From: Veillonella sp. R32 | GTDB lineage: Bacteria; Bacillota; Negativicutes; Veillonellales; Veillonellaceae | Length of the DNA: 64,000 nucleotides | Assembly: GCF_010093125.1 (NCBI RefSeq) | Contig: NZ_NMZQ01000021.1 | Location: 1-64,000, forward strand | Direction: 5' to 3' | Part shown: positions 18,825 through 28,816 of the stretch, one piece after another | Layout: the number at the start of each line of letters is the position of its first letter | How positions within the stretch are numbered: the stretch's first letter is position 1 | Position numbers and translations under genes: made by a program | The notes under the pieces: model-generated | What the model saw: the letters and a program-made list of their open reading frames with translations, nothing else | The model's database searches: none | What the model was told of the DNA's origin: nothing

Positions 18825-19634
18825 GTGAAAAACGCTGAAAGACAAGTTGAATTAGAAGTTAAGGTTGATCAGTTTATTGAGCGATTGGCTTCCTATGAAG
18901 GGTCGCCGCCGGTATTTAATCCTTGGCGTGATTATGAGCCTACTTTGGATATAAGTGAAGAGGCGCCAGCCATTCGGCGTGACCAATTGCGGCAATATTT
19001 AGTAGCGCGCTTAGGCGGTTGTCCCTATGTGATTATTGCTGAAGCCATGGGATACCAAGGAGGCCGGTTTTCAGGAATTGCTATTACCTGTGAACGCATG
19101 CTCTTAGGGTTTCATGAGGAAATAGAGGCATCCATGATTTTACCTCATGGCGAAGGTCAACGAACTAGTTTGGCTACAAGCCCTTTAATTACCAAAGCTA
19201 AAGTGCGCAAGGAAGGCTTCAATGAACCGACCGATACGGTGGTATGGACTACCTTACTCGATAATGAGATTGATCCCTATGAGGCCTTATTGTGGAATAT
19301 TTTTCCGTTTCATCCTCATGAAGCAGATAATTTATTATCTAATCGCACACCTACAGAGGCAGAGCTGGCTATCGGTGGTACCTTTGCTAAGGAATTGCTA
19401 GTGTTAAATAACTTGGCCCTTCATGGGCAGGTGGAGCTCGCACAGGCCTTAGGGTCAGCAGCTACAGAGGAAAGGCCTAATAGTAGTGTCTTTGCTGTAG
19501 GGCGTAAAGCCTATGGTGTCTTGGAAGAGCAACGTATTTTTTCTTATTCGTTACGCCATCCTGCCAATGGTGGGGCACAACAGTATCGGGACCAATTTGC
19601 TGAGATTTATTCGTTTTTGCCAAACCGTGCATAA
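18825..19634 (+). CDS. Uracil-DNA glycosylase superfamily protein
   Basis: A 269-residue protein resembling the UDG superfamily, which removes uracil from DNA. The supporting patterns are FNPWRDYEP, YVIIAEAMGYQGGRFSGIAITCERML (equivalent to the GEAPG...G loop), LWNIFPFHPHE, FAVGRKAYGVL and RHPANGGAQQYRDQF, a histidine-containing second motif. The catalytic pattern is divergent (AEAMG in place of GEAPG), so activity on uracil is not certain. GTG 18825 has TAGGAGG nine bases upstream. The frame extends upstream into the previous gene without a site. Confidence 0.75.
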   Translation: MKNAERQVELEVKVDQFIERLASYEGSPPVFNPWRDYEPTLDISEEAPAIRRDQLRQYLVARLGGCPYVIIAEAMGYQGGRFSGIAITCERMLLGFHEEIEASMILPHGEGQRTSLATSPLITKAKVRKEGFNEPTDTVVWTTLLDNEIDPYEALLWNIFPFHPHEADNLLSNRTPTEAELAIGGTFAKELLVLNNLALHGQVELAQALGSAATEERPNSSVFAVGRKAYGVLEEQRIFSYSLRHPANGGAQQYRDQFAEIYSFLPNRA

Positions 19635-19677
19635 TGAGCGTATCTGCGTTGAATAGAGCGTATAGGTAAGCTATAGT

Positions 19678-19709
19678 AAGAACCTCCGAGTATGACTCGG
19701 GGGTTCTTT
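19678..19709 (+). terminator. Hairpin terminator after the UDG-like gene
   Basis: AAGAACC and CCGAG pair with CTCGG and GGTTCTT. The T-run is short, and the hairpin abuts the next promoter. Confidence 0.6.
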
Positions 19710-19736
19710 GAGTTTTGCCCTATAATATGGTATACT
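19708..19736 (+). promoter_or_regulatory. Promoter of the RNase J leader
   Basis: TTGAGT, a 17-nt spacer, then TATACT, giving a start near 19743. Confidence 0.6.
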
Positions 19737-19742
19737 ATTAAT

Positions 19743-20147
19743 TAAGATATTCGTTCGGCTTTGGGCAATGGATTTCATCGCTATGTTTATATAGTTCTTG
19801 TGAAGTGCTATATGCATAGCCATCGTTGATGAAAGGCCCTTTAACTTTACAAGTAGCAACATGCATAGGGAGAGGTGTGTCTGGCTATAGACCGTCCTTT
19901 CATTTGTGGTGCATGGATTGGCTCGTATACTGACAAGTTAATAATGAACGAGTTCCCTTGATAGGGTTATCGGGACAAGACAGAATGAGGACTGGCTTGA
20001 CGGTAACGCCATTATAAGGGAATTTTGTTTATATGCTGACAATACGTTTGATAAGTCGTTATTTGTAGGCTCTAAGGGCTAGCGATTTATGTAGGTACAT
20101 ATAGGTTAATCATATGTTAAGTAAGATTTAGGAGGAGTATTTGACTC
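19743..20147 (+). ncRNA. Long structured 5' leader of the RNase J gene
   Basis: About 405 nt separate the promoter from the rnj ATG, with no credible reading frame. Self-complementary segments are plentiful. TTTCATC, GCTATG and TATATAG (19773-19793) pair with CTATAT, CATAGC and GATGAAA (19808-19833). CTCGT pairs with ACGAG (19922-19952). GTTCCCTT pairs with AAGGGAAT (19952-20032), enclosing two further hairpins. It matches no riboswitch I know. It is either an autoregulatory leader or a separate small RNA. Confidence 0.5.
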
Positions 20148-22262
20148 ATGTTGAAAGAATTATTCAATAAAGTAACAGGTCAAAGCAGTGATACGTCTGC
20201 TAATGGACCTAAACATACAGCTACGGTAGTAGCTACTAATGAAGTAGGGAATAACGAGGCACCAAGCGAAGGGACCCCACGTCGCAACACACGCCGTACG
20301 ACAAATCGTAATGAAGGGGGCCGTAATGAAGTGACTCGTGGTGAAACGAAACGAACCACTACTCGTCGTAGCACTACTAATGGAGAAGGGACTAAAACGA
20401 GCGCCCCTCGCCGTAAAACTACGAATGCAGCCGCTACTAATGAAGGGGCGCCTAAAGCACAGCGCACCACTAATCGCAATAATAACAGCGGTAAGAGTAA
20501 TAACCGCTACAACGCACGCAACAATGGTAATGAAGGGTCTAAAACAGCGACTCGTCATGCTAATGGGGAAACAACGAAAGCGAATAATCATCATACAGCC
20601 AATAAAAAAGATAAGCTCATGATTATTCCTTTAGGTGGTCTTGGTGAAATCGGTAAAAATATGACGGTATTCCAATATGGCGATGATATTATCGTGTTGG
20701 ATGCTGGTTTGGCGTTCCCAGAAAATGATATGCCTGGCGTAGATATTGTCATTCCTGACATGAGCTATTTGATTGAAAATAAAGATAAAGTACGAGCTGT
20801 TGTAATCACTCACGGTCATGAAGACCATATTGGTTCTTTGGCCTACTTACTTAAAGAAATCAATGTGCCTGTGTATGCCACTAATTTAGTATGTGGTCTA
20901 ATTGAAGGTAAATTGAAAGAAAATAAAGTAGGCGGTGTGAAACTTAATGTAGTCAAAGCGGGCGATGAAATCCGTATTGGCACTTTTAAAGTTGGTTTTA
21001 TTCAGACCAATCACTCCATTCCAGATGCCTGTGCGGTCTATTTTGAAACGCCAGTGGGCACCGTAGTTCATACAGGTGACTTCAAGGTGGATCAGACCCC
21101 AGTAGACGGCAAATTAATGGATGTACATAAATTTGCTGAACTTGGTAATAAAGGTGTATTAGCATTAATGTCTGATTCTACGAATGTGGAAAAACCAGGC
21201 TTTACACCATCTGAAAGTACTGTAGGCCCTGCTTTATTGAGGGCTGTAGGGGAAGCGCGAGGTCGTGTTGTCCTAGCTACCTTCGCTTCTAATGTATCTC
21301 GTTTACAACAAGCGGTAGATGCAGCCGTTGCGTTTAAGCGTAAAGTCATCGTTCTTGGTCGTAGTATGGTTAATGTTTCAGAAATCGCGCAAGAACGAGG
21401 CTATTTAAATGTGCCAGAAGGTACTATGATTGATGTGGATGAAATGAATCGGTATCGTGATGATGAAATCATGATTTTAACGACAGGTAGTCAAGGGGAA
21501 CCTATGGCTGGCTTATCTCGTATGGCTACTAATAATCATCGTACAATCGAAATTACACCAAATGATACGATTATTATTTCCGCAACGCCAATTCCTGGTA
21601 ATGAAGCGGCCGTAGGTCGTACAATTGATAATTTATTGCGCCTAGGGGCCGATGTTATCTATGGTCGTGACCGTGGTATTCACGTATCTGGTCATGGTAG
21701 CCAAGAAGACTTAAAAACCATGCTCAACTTGGTACGTCCTAAGTTCTTTATTCCTGTTCATGGTGAATACCGCATGCTCAAGAAACATGGCGAATTAGCT
21801 GTGTCCATGGGGATTGTAAAACCAAATCACGTATTAGTGGGCGATAATGGACAAATCTTTGAATTTACGAGCCGTACCGCACGTAAAGGTGGCCATGTAA
21901 CGGCAGGTAAAGTCTTTGTGGATGGCCTTGGTGTTGGTGACGTAGGCAATATCGTTATTCGCGATCGTCAGCAATTAGCACAAGAAGGTATGGTAATTGT
22001 TGTTATGGCTATGGATCGTGGAAGCGGCCAAATTGTGGCAGGGCCAGATATTGTATCCCGTGGCTTTGTGTATGTTCGTGATGCGGAAGACCTTATGAAT
22101 GAAGCACAAAAACGCATTGAACAAGTGATTGAAAAATGCGAAGCCAGTCAAATGAAGGACTGGGCTACCATTAAGCAACAAGTGCGCGATACGTTAGGCA
22201 AGTTCTTATATGAAAAAACGCGTCGTCGTCCAATGATTTTACCAATTATTCAAGACGTGTAA
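20148..22262 (+). CDS. rnj: Ribonuclease J with long basic N-terminal extension
   Basis: A metallo-beta-lactamase/beta-CASP nuclease that degrades and matures mRNA and rRNA, combining endonuclease with 5'-3' exonuclease activity. The catalytic part starts near residue 156 (LMIIPLGGLGEIGKNM). The zinc motif HGHEDH is at residues 222-227, and beta-CASP motifs such as SDSTN and GHGSQEDL follow. This part is about 549 residues, the normal size. Residues 1-155 are extra: rich in Thr, Asn, Arg and Gly, with RTTNRN-like repeats and probably disordered. AGGAGGA lies about 12 nt before the ATG. Confidence 0.93.
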   Translation: MLKELFNKVTGQSSDTSANGPKHTATVVATNEVGNNEAPSEGTPRRNTRRTTNRNEGGRNEVTRGETKRTTTRRSTTNGEGTKTSAPRRKTTNAAATNEGAPKAQRTTNRNNNSGKSNNRYNARNNGNEGSKTATRHANGETTKANNHHTANKKDKLMIIPLGGLGEIGKNMTVFQYGDDIIVLDAGLAFPENDMPGVDIVIPDMSYLIENKDKVRAVVITHGHEDHIGSLAYLLKEINVPVYATNLVCGLIEGKLKENKVGGVKLNVVKAGDEIRIGTFKVGFIQTNHSIPDACAVYFETPVGTVVHTGDFKVDQTPVDGKLMDVHKFAELGNKGVLALMSDSTNVEKPGFTPSESTVGPALLRAVGEARGRVVLATFASNVSRLQQAVDAAVAFKRKVIVLGRSMVNVSEIAQERGYLNVPEGTMIDVDEMNRYRDDEIMILTTGSQGEPMAGLSRMATNNHRTIEITPNDTIIISATPIPGNEAAVGRTIDNLLRLGADVIYGRDRGIHVSGHGSQEDLKTMLNLVRPKFFIPVHGEYRMLKKHGELAVSMGIVKPNHVLVGDNGQIFEFTSRTARKGGHVTAGKVFVDGLGVGDVGNIVIRDRQQLAQEGMVIVVMAMDRGSGQIVAGPDIVSRGFVYVRDAEDLMNEAQKRIEQVIEKCEASQMKDWATIKQQVRDTLGKFLYEKTRRRPMILPIIQDV

Positions 22263-22377
22263 GTCACTAGGTCCTTAAAAAGTACTACTAAGCTAGGCCC
22301 TATAAGGAATAATGCGTAATTGCTACGGTTGATTTAGTGGTTAATGATATTCAAAAGCAATACAAAATGATATAATA

Positions 22378-22401
22378 GTCGTGTGGCTTTGGTCACACGA
22401 C
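22378..22401 (+). promoter_or_regulatory. Hairpin in front of yybS
   Basis: GTCGTGTG and CACACGAC form a perfect 8-bp stem with an 8-nt loop, followed by TATTTTCTT. It is either the rnj terminator or an mRNA 5' hairpin of yybS. A TATAAT box lies directly upstream at 22371. Confidence 0.45.
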
Positions 22402-22425
22402 TATTTTCTTAGGAGTTACATATAC

Positions 22426-23385
22426 ATGAAATATTCAGATACACGGGCCGTTGTGGAAACAGGATTTTTGACGGCTCTTATTATGGTATTTACCTTTATT
22501 GGCTTAACCGTTCCAGCTATGGGCATTTTTGCTTCTATATTAATGCCGGCTGTATTGGTTGTTCTTGGGGCTCGACATGGGATTCGTTGGAGTATATTGG
22601 CTACGATTACCTCTGGCTTAGTTATGAGCGTTGTGATTACCCCCTTCATGGCCTTTATGCAGGTACTTACATCCGGTATACCGGGCCTTGTCTTAGCCTA
22701 TGGTTATGAACGGCGTTGGTCTACGGCGCGTTTATTAACCTTGCCAGCGTTTACTATGATGGCTATGATTGCTGTCCAGCTTGGTATGGCTCAATACGTT
22801 ATGCATGTGGACTTAGGGCAGATGTGGCAACAATTTCAACAAGAAACGATGCAGAGCATGGAAGTAGCTTATCGTGAACAAGGCTTATTAGAAGAACAAA
22901 TCCAGCCTATGGTAGCGAATATGGCGAATTTGTTCAAACAAATGGCGTATGTTGCTATTGCCGCTTTATTTATGTCATCGGTTATTATTAGTTATGCCAT
23001 TTGTAAAGTGGCGAATGTCATTGTTCGCCGTACAGGTGGTAAAGGTGTTACCCTACCTCCTATGGAACAGTGGCAAGTTCCACAATGGGCTGTTTATATC
23101 TTTGCGTTAGGTATTTTGTTGACCTATTGGGGGGAACAATACCAATCAGAATTAATTAATGTAATTGCTTATAATTTATATGCCTTGGGCACGTATATGT
23201 TGGTGCTACAAGGAGTGGGTTGTTTGTGGTCTATTTTTAAAAGTTATGGCCTATCCACGGGTTTTCGTTTAGTTCTAATATTTTTAACGTTAATAATGAA
23301 TTTTGCCACGCTTTGGATTGGCATGTTAGATTTAATTTTTAACCTTCGTCGACGGTTAGCTAAAAAGTCGGCTGACGAAGAATAA
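22426..23385 (+). CDS. yybS: YybS-like DUF2232 membrane protein
   Basis: A 319-residue polytopic membrane protein of the DUF2232 family, function unknown. It opens with DTRAVVETGFLTALIMVFTF and keeps the family's N-terminal membrane domain. A soluble glutamine-rich stretch (MWQQFQQETMQSMEVAYREQ) sits in the middle, and further spans follow. ATG 22426 follows TAGGAG by ten bases. The order yybS-gdpP-rplI-dnaB is the classic Firmicute arrangement, which supports the assignment. Confidence 0.85.
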   Translation: MKYSDTRAVVETGFLTALIMVFTFIGLTVPAMGIFASILMPAVLVVLGARHGIRWSILATITSGLVMSVVITPFMAFMQVLTSGIPGLVLAYGYERRWSTARLLTLPAFTMMAMIAVQLGMAQYVMHVDLGQMWQQFQQETMQSMEVAYREQGLLEEQIQPMVANMANLFKQMAYVAIAALFMSSVIISYAICKVANVIVRRTGGKGVTLPPMEQWQVPQWAVYIFALGILLTYWGEQYQSELINVIAYNLYALGTYMLVLQGVGCLWSIFKSYGLSTGFRLVLIFLTLIMNFATLWIGMLDLIFNLRRRLAKKSADEE

Positions 23386-23404
23386 TGGGACAGGGAGCGA
23401 GATT

Positions 23405-25420
23405 ATGAAAGGGAATCAAGGCTTTTTTGGGGCCTTTGAAAAGACAGCCATTGTCGTTATAGTAGCGTTGCTGTTAGTAATAGCTTGGCTCAATTGGCAA
23501 CTGGCGCTCTTTGGTTTGTTGTTTGTTATTGTAGCGTATTTATATAGTAGTCGAGCGGTGTGTAAACAGCGTCGCCAGCTATATGAACAATTTGATACGA
23601 TTGCGAAAGGGATTACGCAAGCCTCCAATTTTGCTTTACAAAATTTGCCAACCGCTATGGTTATTATTGACAGTAAAGCCAGGGTTTGCTGGTGCAACAG
23701 TGTGTTCCGTGATTGGATGCCTCAAGATCCTGATAAAACGCAACGTTTGAATGGCTTTATTCCTAGTTTGCGCCTTGATAAAATTTGGGGTAAGTCAGGC
23801 TATTTCAATGAGAAAATCGAAAATAAATATTATCGTGTTATTTATAAATTCATCGATGGCACGGATCGCAAAGACCCAGAGGCTAGTGAAGTGGAATCCT
23901 ATATGGCGTTTTACTTTGATGATGTAACCGAGTCAGAACAATTGCGCCATGAAGCGGAAGCTATGGCACCTGCTTTTGGCTTCCTCATGATGGATAATAT
24001 TGAAGATGTAACTAAAGGGCTAAGTGACGTAGAATATACTAATTTATGGGCGGAAATTAATAATGCCATTGTAGAAGAGATTGACCGCTATGATGGATTT
24101 GTCCGCAATTATGCCGAAGATTCTTACATTTTCTGTATTTCTAAAAAAGCGTTAATGGATATGATTGAGCAAAATTTCCCATTGTTGGCGAAAGTTCATA
24201 ATATTCCAACTAGTCGTCGTATCCCTGCTACAATTAGTATTGGTATTGCTGCGGGCGAAGAAAATATTAAGGAACAATCTGAACGAGCTCGTTCTGGTCT
24301 AGAATTAGCACTAGGGCGTGGCGGTGATCAGGCGACGGTATACATTGGCGAAGAATTGAAGTTTTACGGCGGTAAAACGCAGGGGGCTGAAAAGAATACT
24401 CGTGTTCGTGCTCGCGTGGTAGCACAAGCGATTAAAGAGCTTATGGATGATGCGGATAATGTTATCGTCATGGGGCATGAGCGGGAGGATTATGATAGTA
24501 TTGGTGGCGCCATTGGGGTCGCTGCTATGGCTCGTGGAGCTGGTAAGTCTGTTCATATTGCAGTAAGTGACCAGACGGTGGCCATTAAGAAGTTATCCGA
24601 TTTATTCCCTACCGAACCAGGCTTTGAAAGCTTATTGATTACGCCACAGGCGGCGGAAGATTTTGTAACGGACACGACTTTAGTATTTGTAGTGGATGTT
24701 CACCGCCCTGATATGGTAGCAGCACCTAAAGCTTTGCAAAAATCAAAACGACGGGTGGTTATTGATCATCATCGTCGGGCTTCTGATTTTATTGAAAAAC
24801 CATTATTAACATATTTAGAACCAGCCTCTTCCTCTACGAGTGAATTGGTAACAGAATTGATCCAATACTTTGTAGACCCTATTTCCTTAAATGTGGTTGA
24901 AGCCAGTGCGCTCTATGCAGGGATTGTGGTGGATACGAAGAACTTCGTGGTTCAAACAGGCTCGCGTACCTTTGATGCGGCGTCCTTCTTACGCCGTTCG
25001 GGGGCCGATTTATCCATCGTGCGTCATCTGTTTATGGAAAGCTTTGATGGTGTTCAATTACGGGCGAAGATGTTGGCTGAAGCGGAACGCTTTGATGGTT
25101 TGGCGATTACGACTTGCCCTGACGGGGTGCAGAATGCTTCGATTTTATCAGCTCAAACAGCGGATACGTTAATCACCATTGAAGGTATTGAAGCTAGCTT
25201 TGTACTGTATACAATGGCCGATGGCGGTATTGGTGTTAGTGCTCGCTCACAGGGGGCTATTAATGTTCAGCTTATTATGGAGGCCTTAGGTGGCGGTGGT
25301 CATCGTACTGTTGCTGGCGGCCAATTATATGATATGACCATGGAAGAAGCGATTGAAGCTGTTAAAAAAGCAGCGAAAGAGCGGACCACTTCCATGAAGA
25401 AGGAGGAAGAAACAGAATGA
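23405..25420 (+). CDS. gdpP: Cyclic-di-AMP phosphodiesterase
   Basis: Hydrolyses the second messenger c-di-AMP and so affects potassium and osmolyte balance. The 671 residues contain two N-terminal membrane spans, a PAS-like domain ([24 protein letters not shown]), a degenerate GGDEF domain without a GGDEF motif, and a DHH-DHHA1 phosphodiesterase. The metal motifs are [23 protein letters not shown] and VIDHHR, with GGGGH near the C-terminus. Its stop overlaps the rplI start (ATGA). A likely c-di-AMP-responsive regulator is encoded at 48877. Confidence 0.93.
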   Translation: MKGNQGFFGAFEKTAIVVIVALLLVIAWLNWQLALFGLLFVIVAYLYSSRAVCKQRRQLYEQFDTIAKGITQASNFALQNLPTAMVIIDSKARVCWCNSVFRDWMPQDPDKTQRLNGFIPSLRLDKIWGKSGYFNEKIENKYYRVIYKFIDGTDRKDPEASEVESYMAFYFDDVTESEQLRHEAEAMAPAFGFLMMDNIEDVTKGLSDVEYTNLWAEINNAIVEEIDRYDGFVRNYAEDSYIFCISKKALMDMIEQNFPLLAKVHNIPTSRRIPATISIGIAAGEENIKEQSERARSGLELALGRGGDQATVYIGEELKFYGGKTQGAEKNTRVRARVVAQAIKELMDDADNVIVMGHEREDYDSIGGAIGVAAMARGAGKSVHIAVSDQTVAIKKLSDLFPTEPGFESLLITPQAAEDFVTDTTLVFVVDVHRPDMVAAPKALQKSKRRVVIDHHRRASDFIEKPLLTYLEPASSSTSELVTELIQYFVDPISLNVVEASALYAGIVVDTKNFVVQTGSRTFDAASFLRRSGADLSIVRHLFMESFDGVQLRAKMLAEAERFDGLAITTCPDGVQNASILSAQTADTLITIEGIEASFVLYTMADGGIGVSARSQGAINVQLIMEALGGGGHRTVAGGQLYDMTMEEAIEAVKKAAKERTTSMKKEEETE

Positions 25421-25863
25421 AAGTAATTTTGTTAGAAGATGTAAAAAAAGTAGGTAAAAAAGGTGAAATTATCGAAGTAAGTGAAGGCTATGGCCGTAAT
25501 GTACTCATTAAAAAAGGCCAAGCCCTAGAAGGTACACCGGCTAATTTAAATAATGCTAAACAACAACAAGCTTCGGCTGCTCACAAAAAACAAGTGAATG
25601 CTGATGAAGCTAAGATTTTAGCGAGTCAATTGGCTAAGGTTGAAGTGACTATTCCTGTAAAAATGGGGGATGCTGGTCGCGTGTTTGGCTCGGTTACCGG
25701 TAAAGATATTTCCGATGCTTTAGCTAAACAGTTTGAGGTAGCGGTAGATAAAAAGAAAATCGAATTGAAAGAACCATTAAAAACGTTAGGTGTACATGAT
25801 GTGTTAATTCGCGTACATCCTGAAATTACCACAACGATTAAAGTTGAATTAGTAGAAGGTTAA
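25417..25863 (+). CDS. rplI: 50S ribosomal protein L9
   Basis: Binds 23S rRNA domain V and limits frameshifting. The 148 residues start [31 protein letters not shown], the standard L9 signature, and keep the long connecting helix and C-terminal domain. It overlaps gdpP by 4 nt and is followed 2 nt later by dnaB, so all three genes are co-transcribed. Confidence 0.97.
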   Translation: MKVILLEDVKKVGKKGEIIEVSEGYGRNVLIKKGQALEGTPANLNNAKQQQASAAHKKQVNADEAKILASQLAKVEVTIPVKMGDAGRVFGSVTGKDISDALAKQFEVAVDKKKIELKEPLKTLGVHDVLIRVHPEITTTIKVELVEG

Positions 25864-25865
25864 TT

Positions 25866-27215
25866 ATGGCGGAACCACGGATTCCTCCCCATAGTATAGA
25901 TGCTGAACGAGCCGTACTGGGAGCGTTGCTAACGGGGGAGAATGTATACGACACAATCAGTAGCATTGTAACTCGTAGCGATTTTTACCGTGATGCTCAT
26001 CGGATTATATTTGAAGCCATTGAGAATATACAACATTCGCATCAACGGCCTGATATGGTCTTACTCGTAGAGGAGCTGAAACGACTTAATAAGCTTGATG
26101 AAGTGGGCGGTATTAATTACATTACGGATATTACCAATGCCTCCTCTGCAACATATAATGTGGAGGAACATGCTCGTATTGTGGCCGGTAAGGCACAATT
26201 ACGGCGCTTAATCGATGCGGGCAATAAAATTGTAGGGGAAAGCTATGCATCTGATAAATCTGTACCGGAAATTCTTAATGATGCGGAAGTAGGCATTTTA
26301 GGAGTAACGGGACAGTTGAAAGCAGAAACTTCTTTTGTTAATTTAGGCGATGTGTTGCCTACAATAATTACCCGCTTAGGCGAACTACAGAATCATGGCG
26401 ATACTTTGACTGGTATTTCCACAGGCTTTAGAGATTTAGATAGAGTGACCAATGGATTACAACGGTCTGACTTAATTTTAGTAGCGGCCCGGCCATCCAT
26501 GGGGAAAACAGCCTTTACCTTGAACTTAGCCTATAATGTGGCGGTGAAAGGGAAGGGGTCAGTGGCCTTTTTCTCTCTTGAAATGTCAGCAGAGCAGTTA
26601 GTAGGACGTATTTTATCCTCGGCGACGGAAATTCATTCTGACAAATTACGGACTGGTCAGCTTCAACCAGAGGACTGGAATAAAGTGGCCAGTCAGATGG
26701 GAACCCTCCTGTCCTCTCAGTTATACATTGATGATACCCCAGGTCTTACGGTACAGATGATGCGTTCAAAATTGCGTCGTTTGAAAGTAGAAAAGGGGTT
26801 GGATCTAATTATTGTGGACTATGTACAGCTTATGACAGGCCGTAATGGTGGCAATAGTGATAATCGTCAGCAGGAGATTTCAGAAATTTCGCGAAATCTT
26901 AAATTAATAGCCCGTGAAATGAATGTTCCGTTGATTGCCTTGTCGCAGTTAAGTCGTGGCGTTGAATCGCGTACTGATAAACGCCCTGTATTGAGCGACT
27001 TGCGTGAATCAGGCTCTTTGGAACAGGATGCGGATATTGTAATCTTTTTATATCGTGACAAGTATTATAGTAAAGATGATACACAAGAAGATATTACTGA
27101 AGTTATTATTCGTAAACATCGTAATGGTGCGCTAGGGACTATTAATCTCTTGTTCCAAGGAGAATTGACACGGTTCCGAGATACGACACTACGCACCGAA
27201 GATGACGGTATGTAG
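25866..27215 (+). CDS. dnaB: Replicative DNA helicase
   Basis: Hexameric ATP-driven helicase that unwinds DNA at the replication fork. The 449 residues have the N-terminal helical domain (PPHSIDAERAVLGALL), P-loop ARPSMGKTAF, Walker B LIIVDYVQLM, and the DnaB tail RDKYY with IIRKHRNGALGTINLLF. No intein is present. It follows rplI by 2 nt. Confidence 0.97.
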   Translation: MAEPRIPPHSIDAERAVLGALLTGENVYDTISSIVTRSDFYRDAHRIIFEAIENIQHSHQRPDMVLLVEELKRLNKLDEVGGINYITDITNASSATYNVEEHARIVAGKAQLRRLIDAGNKIVGESYASDKSVPEILNDAEVGILGVTGQLKAETSFVNLGDVLPTIITRLGELQNHGDTLTGISTGFRDLDRVTNGLQRSDLILVAARPSMGKTAFTLNLAYNVAVKGKGSVAFFSLEMSAEQLVGRILSSATEIHSDKLRTGQLQPEDWNKVASQMGTLLSSQLYIDDTPGLTVQMMRSKLRRLKVEKGLDLIIVDYVQLMTGRNGGNSDNRQQEISEISRNLKLIAREMNVPLIALSQLSRGVESRTDKRPVLSDLRESGSLEQDADIVIFLYRDKYYSKDDTQEDITEVIIRKHRNGALGTINLLFQGELTRFRDTTLRTEDDGM

Positions 27216-27226
27216 GGAGGTACATT

Positions 27227-28324
27227 ATGAAACGTTGGCGTCAAACATTAGGAGCAACAACCTTAGGTGTATTACTCGCTGGTGGTGTAGGATTTTCAGG
27301 ACCGACCGTAGAGGCGAGCTTATTCGATGTTTTACTCGGTGGCGCCGTGGGCATGATGGAAGTAAACACGGGGATTTCTAACTTAGATGACACTGAGCAA
27401 GGACAACAATACATGCTGGAACAGCGCAAGAGCCAAATGGGCTATTACAATAATTATGCCTACCAAGATAGAGCTAAGCGAATTTTTGATGCGTTGACGA
27501 GCACGCCTGATGTGAAGCGGACGTATGTTGTTTTTGTAAATCCACAAACCGATGCGAATGCTAGTATGGGGATAGGCCGTGTTATGACGATTAACAAAGG
27601 TCTTATGGATATGTTAGATGATGATGCCTTAGCTTCGGTAGTGGGGCATGAAATAGGTCATGGTGAAAATAAAGACCTCGTTCGTGGCCTTCGTAAAAGT
27701 GTGGCTTTACAGACGGCCGTAGGGGCTGCGACTAATAATGCAGGCAGTCTTAGCGTCTTGTTGGGGAATGCAGCGGGTAATTACTTGAATGAACAAGTAT
27801 TTAGTATGAGCCAAGAGAAGAAAGCTGATGAATGGGGCTTTAAATTACTTGCTGATAGTCACTTTAATGTAGGGGCAGCGGCTGTGTCCATGGCGGTAAT
27901 TCGTGATAAATATGGCGAGTTATATACCGATGGTTTAGGTCAAATTATTAATCCTAATGATCACCCTAAGATGAGTCAACGTATTTTAGATCATTTGAAA
28001 CGACTTCATACCTTCTCTAACAAACATGTGGAAGTTAAGGACGATGTTGTCTATGTGAATAATCAACCAGTGTATACGGGCGAAGCAGCTGGTAATTATA
28101 CGGGTGCTATGCGAGCGTACTTAGTAGCAGGCAAATTAGCGCGATATTATCATGACAACCAAGTGGGGGAACCTGTAGTACAAGGAAATCAAGTGTGGAT
28201 GAATGGAAGTTCCTTAGTGATTTTGAGCAGTCCAGATAAAGCACAAACTATGGGGCAAGCCTTAAGTCAGGCTATTGCTAAAGGGGATAGTAAAGCCGAT
28301 AAAAAAGCGAAAGCTAAGAAATAG
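27227..28324 (+). CDS. Secreted M48 family metalloprotease
   Basis: A 365-residue zinc protease with an N-terminal signal peptide (TLGATTLGVLLAGGVGFSG), so it acts outside the cytoplasmic membrane. The zinc-binding helix HEIGH is at residues 141-145, and the third ligand is probably in KKADEWGFKLL. Periplasmic relatives such as BepA and YcaL/LoiP clear misfolded outer-membrane proteins, which is plausible in a diderm; that role is inferred. The C-terminus is lysine-rich. GGAGG lies seven bases before the ATG, and the gene is 11 nt after dnaB. Confidence 0.85.
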   Translation: MKRWRQTLGATTLGVLLAGGVGFSGPTVEASLFDVLLGGAVGMMEVNTGISNLDDTEQGQQYMLEQRKSQMGYYNNYAYQDRAKRIFDALTSTPDVKRTYVVFVNPQTDANASMGIGRVMTINKGLMDMLDDDALASVVGHEIGHGENKDLVRGLRKSVALQTAVGAATNNAGSLSVLLGNAAGNYLNEQVFSMSQEKKADEWGFKLLADSHFNVGAAAVSMAVIRDKYGELYTDGLGQIINPNDHPKMSQRILDHLKRLHTFSNKHVEVKDDVVYVNNQPVYTGEAAGNYTGAMRAYLVAGKLARYYHDNQVGEPVVQGNQVWMNGSSLVILSSPDKAQTMGQALSQAIAKGDSKADKKAKAKK

Positions 28325-28378
28325 TATGACTTTAGTTGAACCGGACAGGTTAATTTATTTGAAAATTGAATAAAAAGT

Positions 28379-28414
28379 AAACACCTTTGTTAATTATGAC
28401 GGAGGTGTTTTTCT
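28379..28414 (+). terminator. Intrinsic terminator after the yybS-M48 operon
   Basis: AACACCTTTGT pairs with ACGGAGGTGTT and is followed by TTTTTC. Confidence 0.8.
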
Positions 28415-28420
28415 CTAAAT

Positions 28421-28471
28421 GACATATATTTTTTCAAAAAATACCTCGTATTATTCAAAAAAATATATGTC
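28421..28471. promoter_or_regulatory. AT-rich inverted repeat upstream of the malate/lactate dehydrogenase gene
   Basis: GACATATATTTTTT (28421-28434) and its exact complement (28458-28471) flank 23 nt; TTTTTAG follows. It may be a second terminator or an operator for the downstream gene. The remainder of 28325-28816 is AT-rich; a TATAAT near 28691 probably starts the next transcript. Confidence 0.5.
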
Positions 28472-28816
28472 TTTTTAGAAGAATCAGTCTAAAAATGACA
28501 TAATTTTTTAAAAATTGAATGGTAACTATTAGTTAAATGCATTCATGGAAAAAACAAGTGATAACTAGTGGTTATGGCATCTCATACCGTCAATTATTCG
28601 TCAAAAATGGTTCCGCTATGCAGATTTAGTAATGGTTTTTGGACGTTTTTCGGGCTTTGGAGTATTTAATAATCAAAGTCCCTGTGCTATAATGAACTTG
28701 TCTTCAAAAGGAAATAAGCAATTTGAGAAGGGGACCAAAAAACGTCAGAAATTAGGATTAGGAATTCTTAAAGAGCTTGTTCCAGGTATATGTTTTCGGA
28801 AAAGAGGATTAGACAA

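Noticed and set aside
19743-19930. 6S RNA, tmRNA or a known riboswitch in the rnj leader
   Set aside because: No diagnostic sequence of these families was recognised. The long hairpin alone is not enough, so it is reported as an unclassified structured leader.
20160-20594. Antisense frames opposite the RNase J N-terminal extension
   Set aside because: They are by-products of the repetitive Thr/Asn/Arg codons and have biased, phage-unlike composition without start signals.
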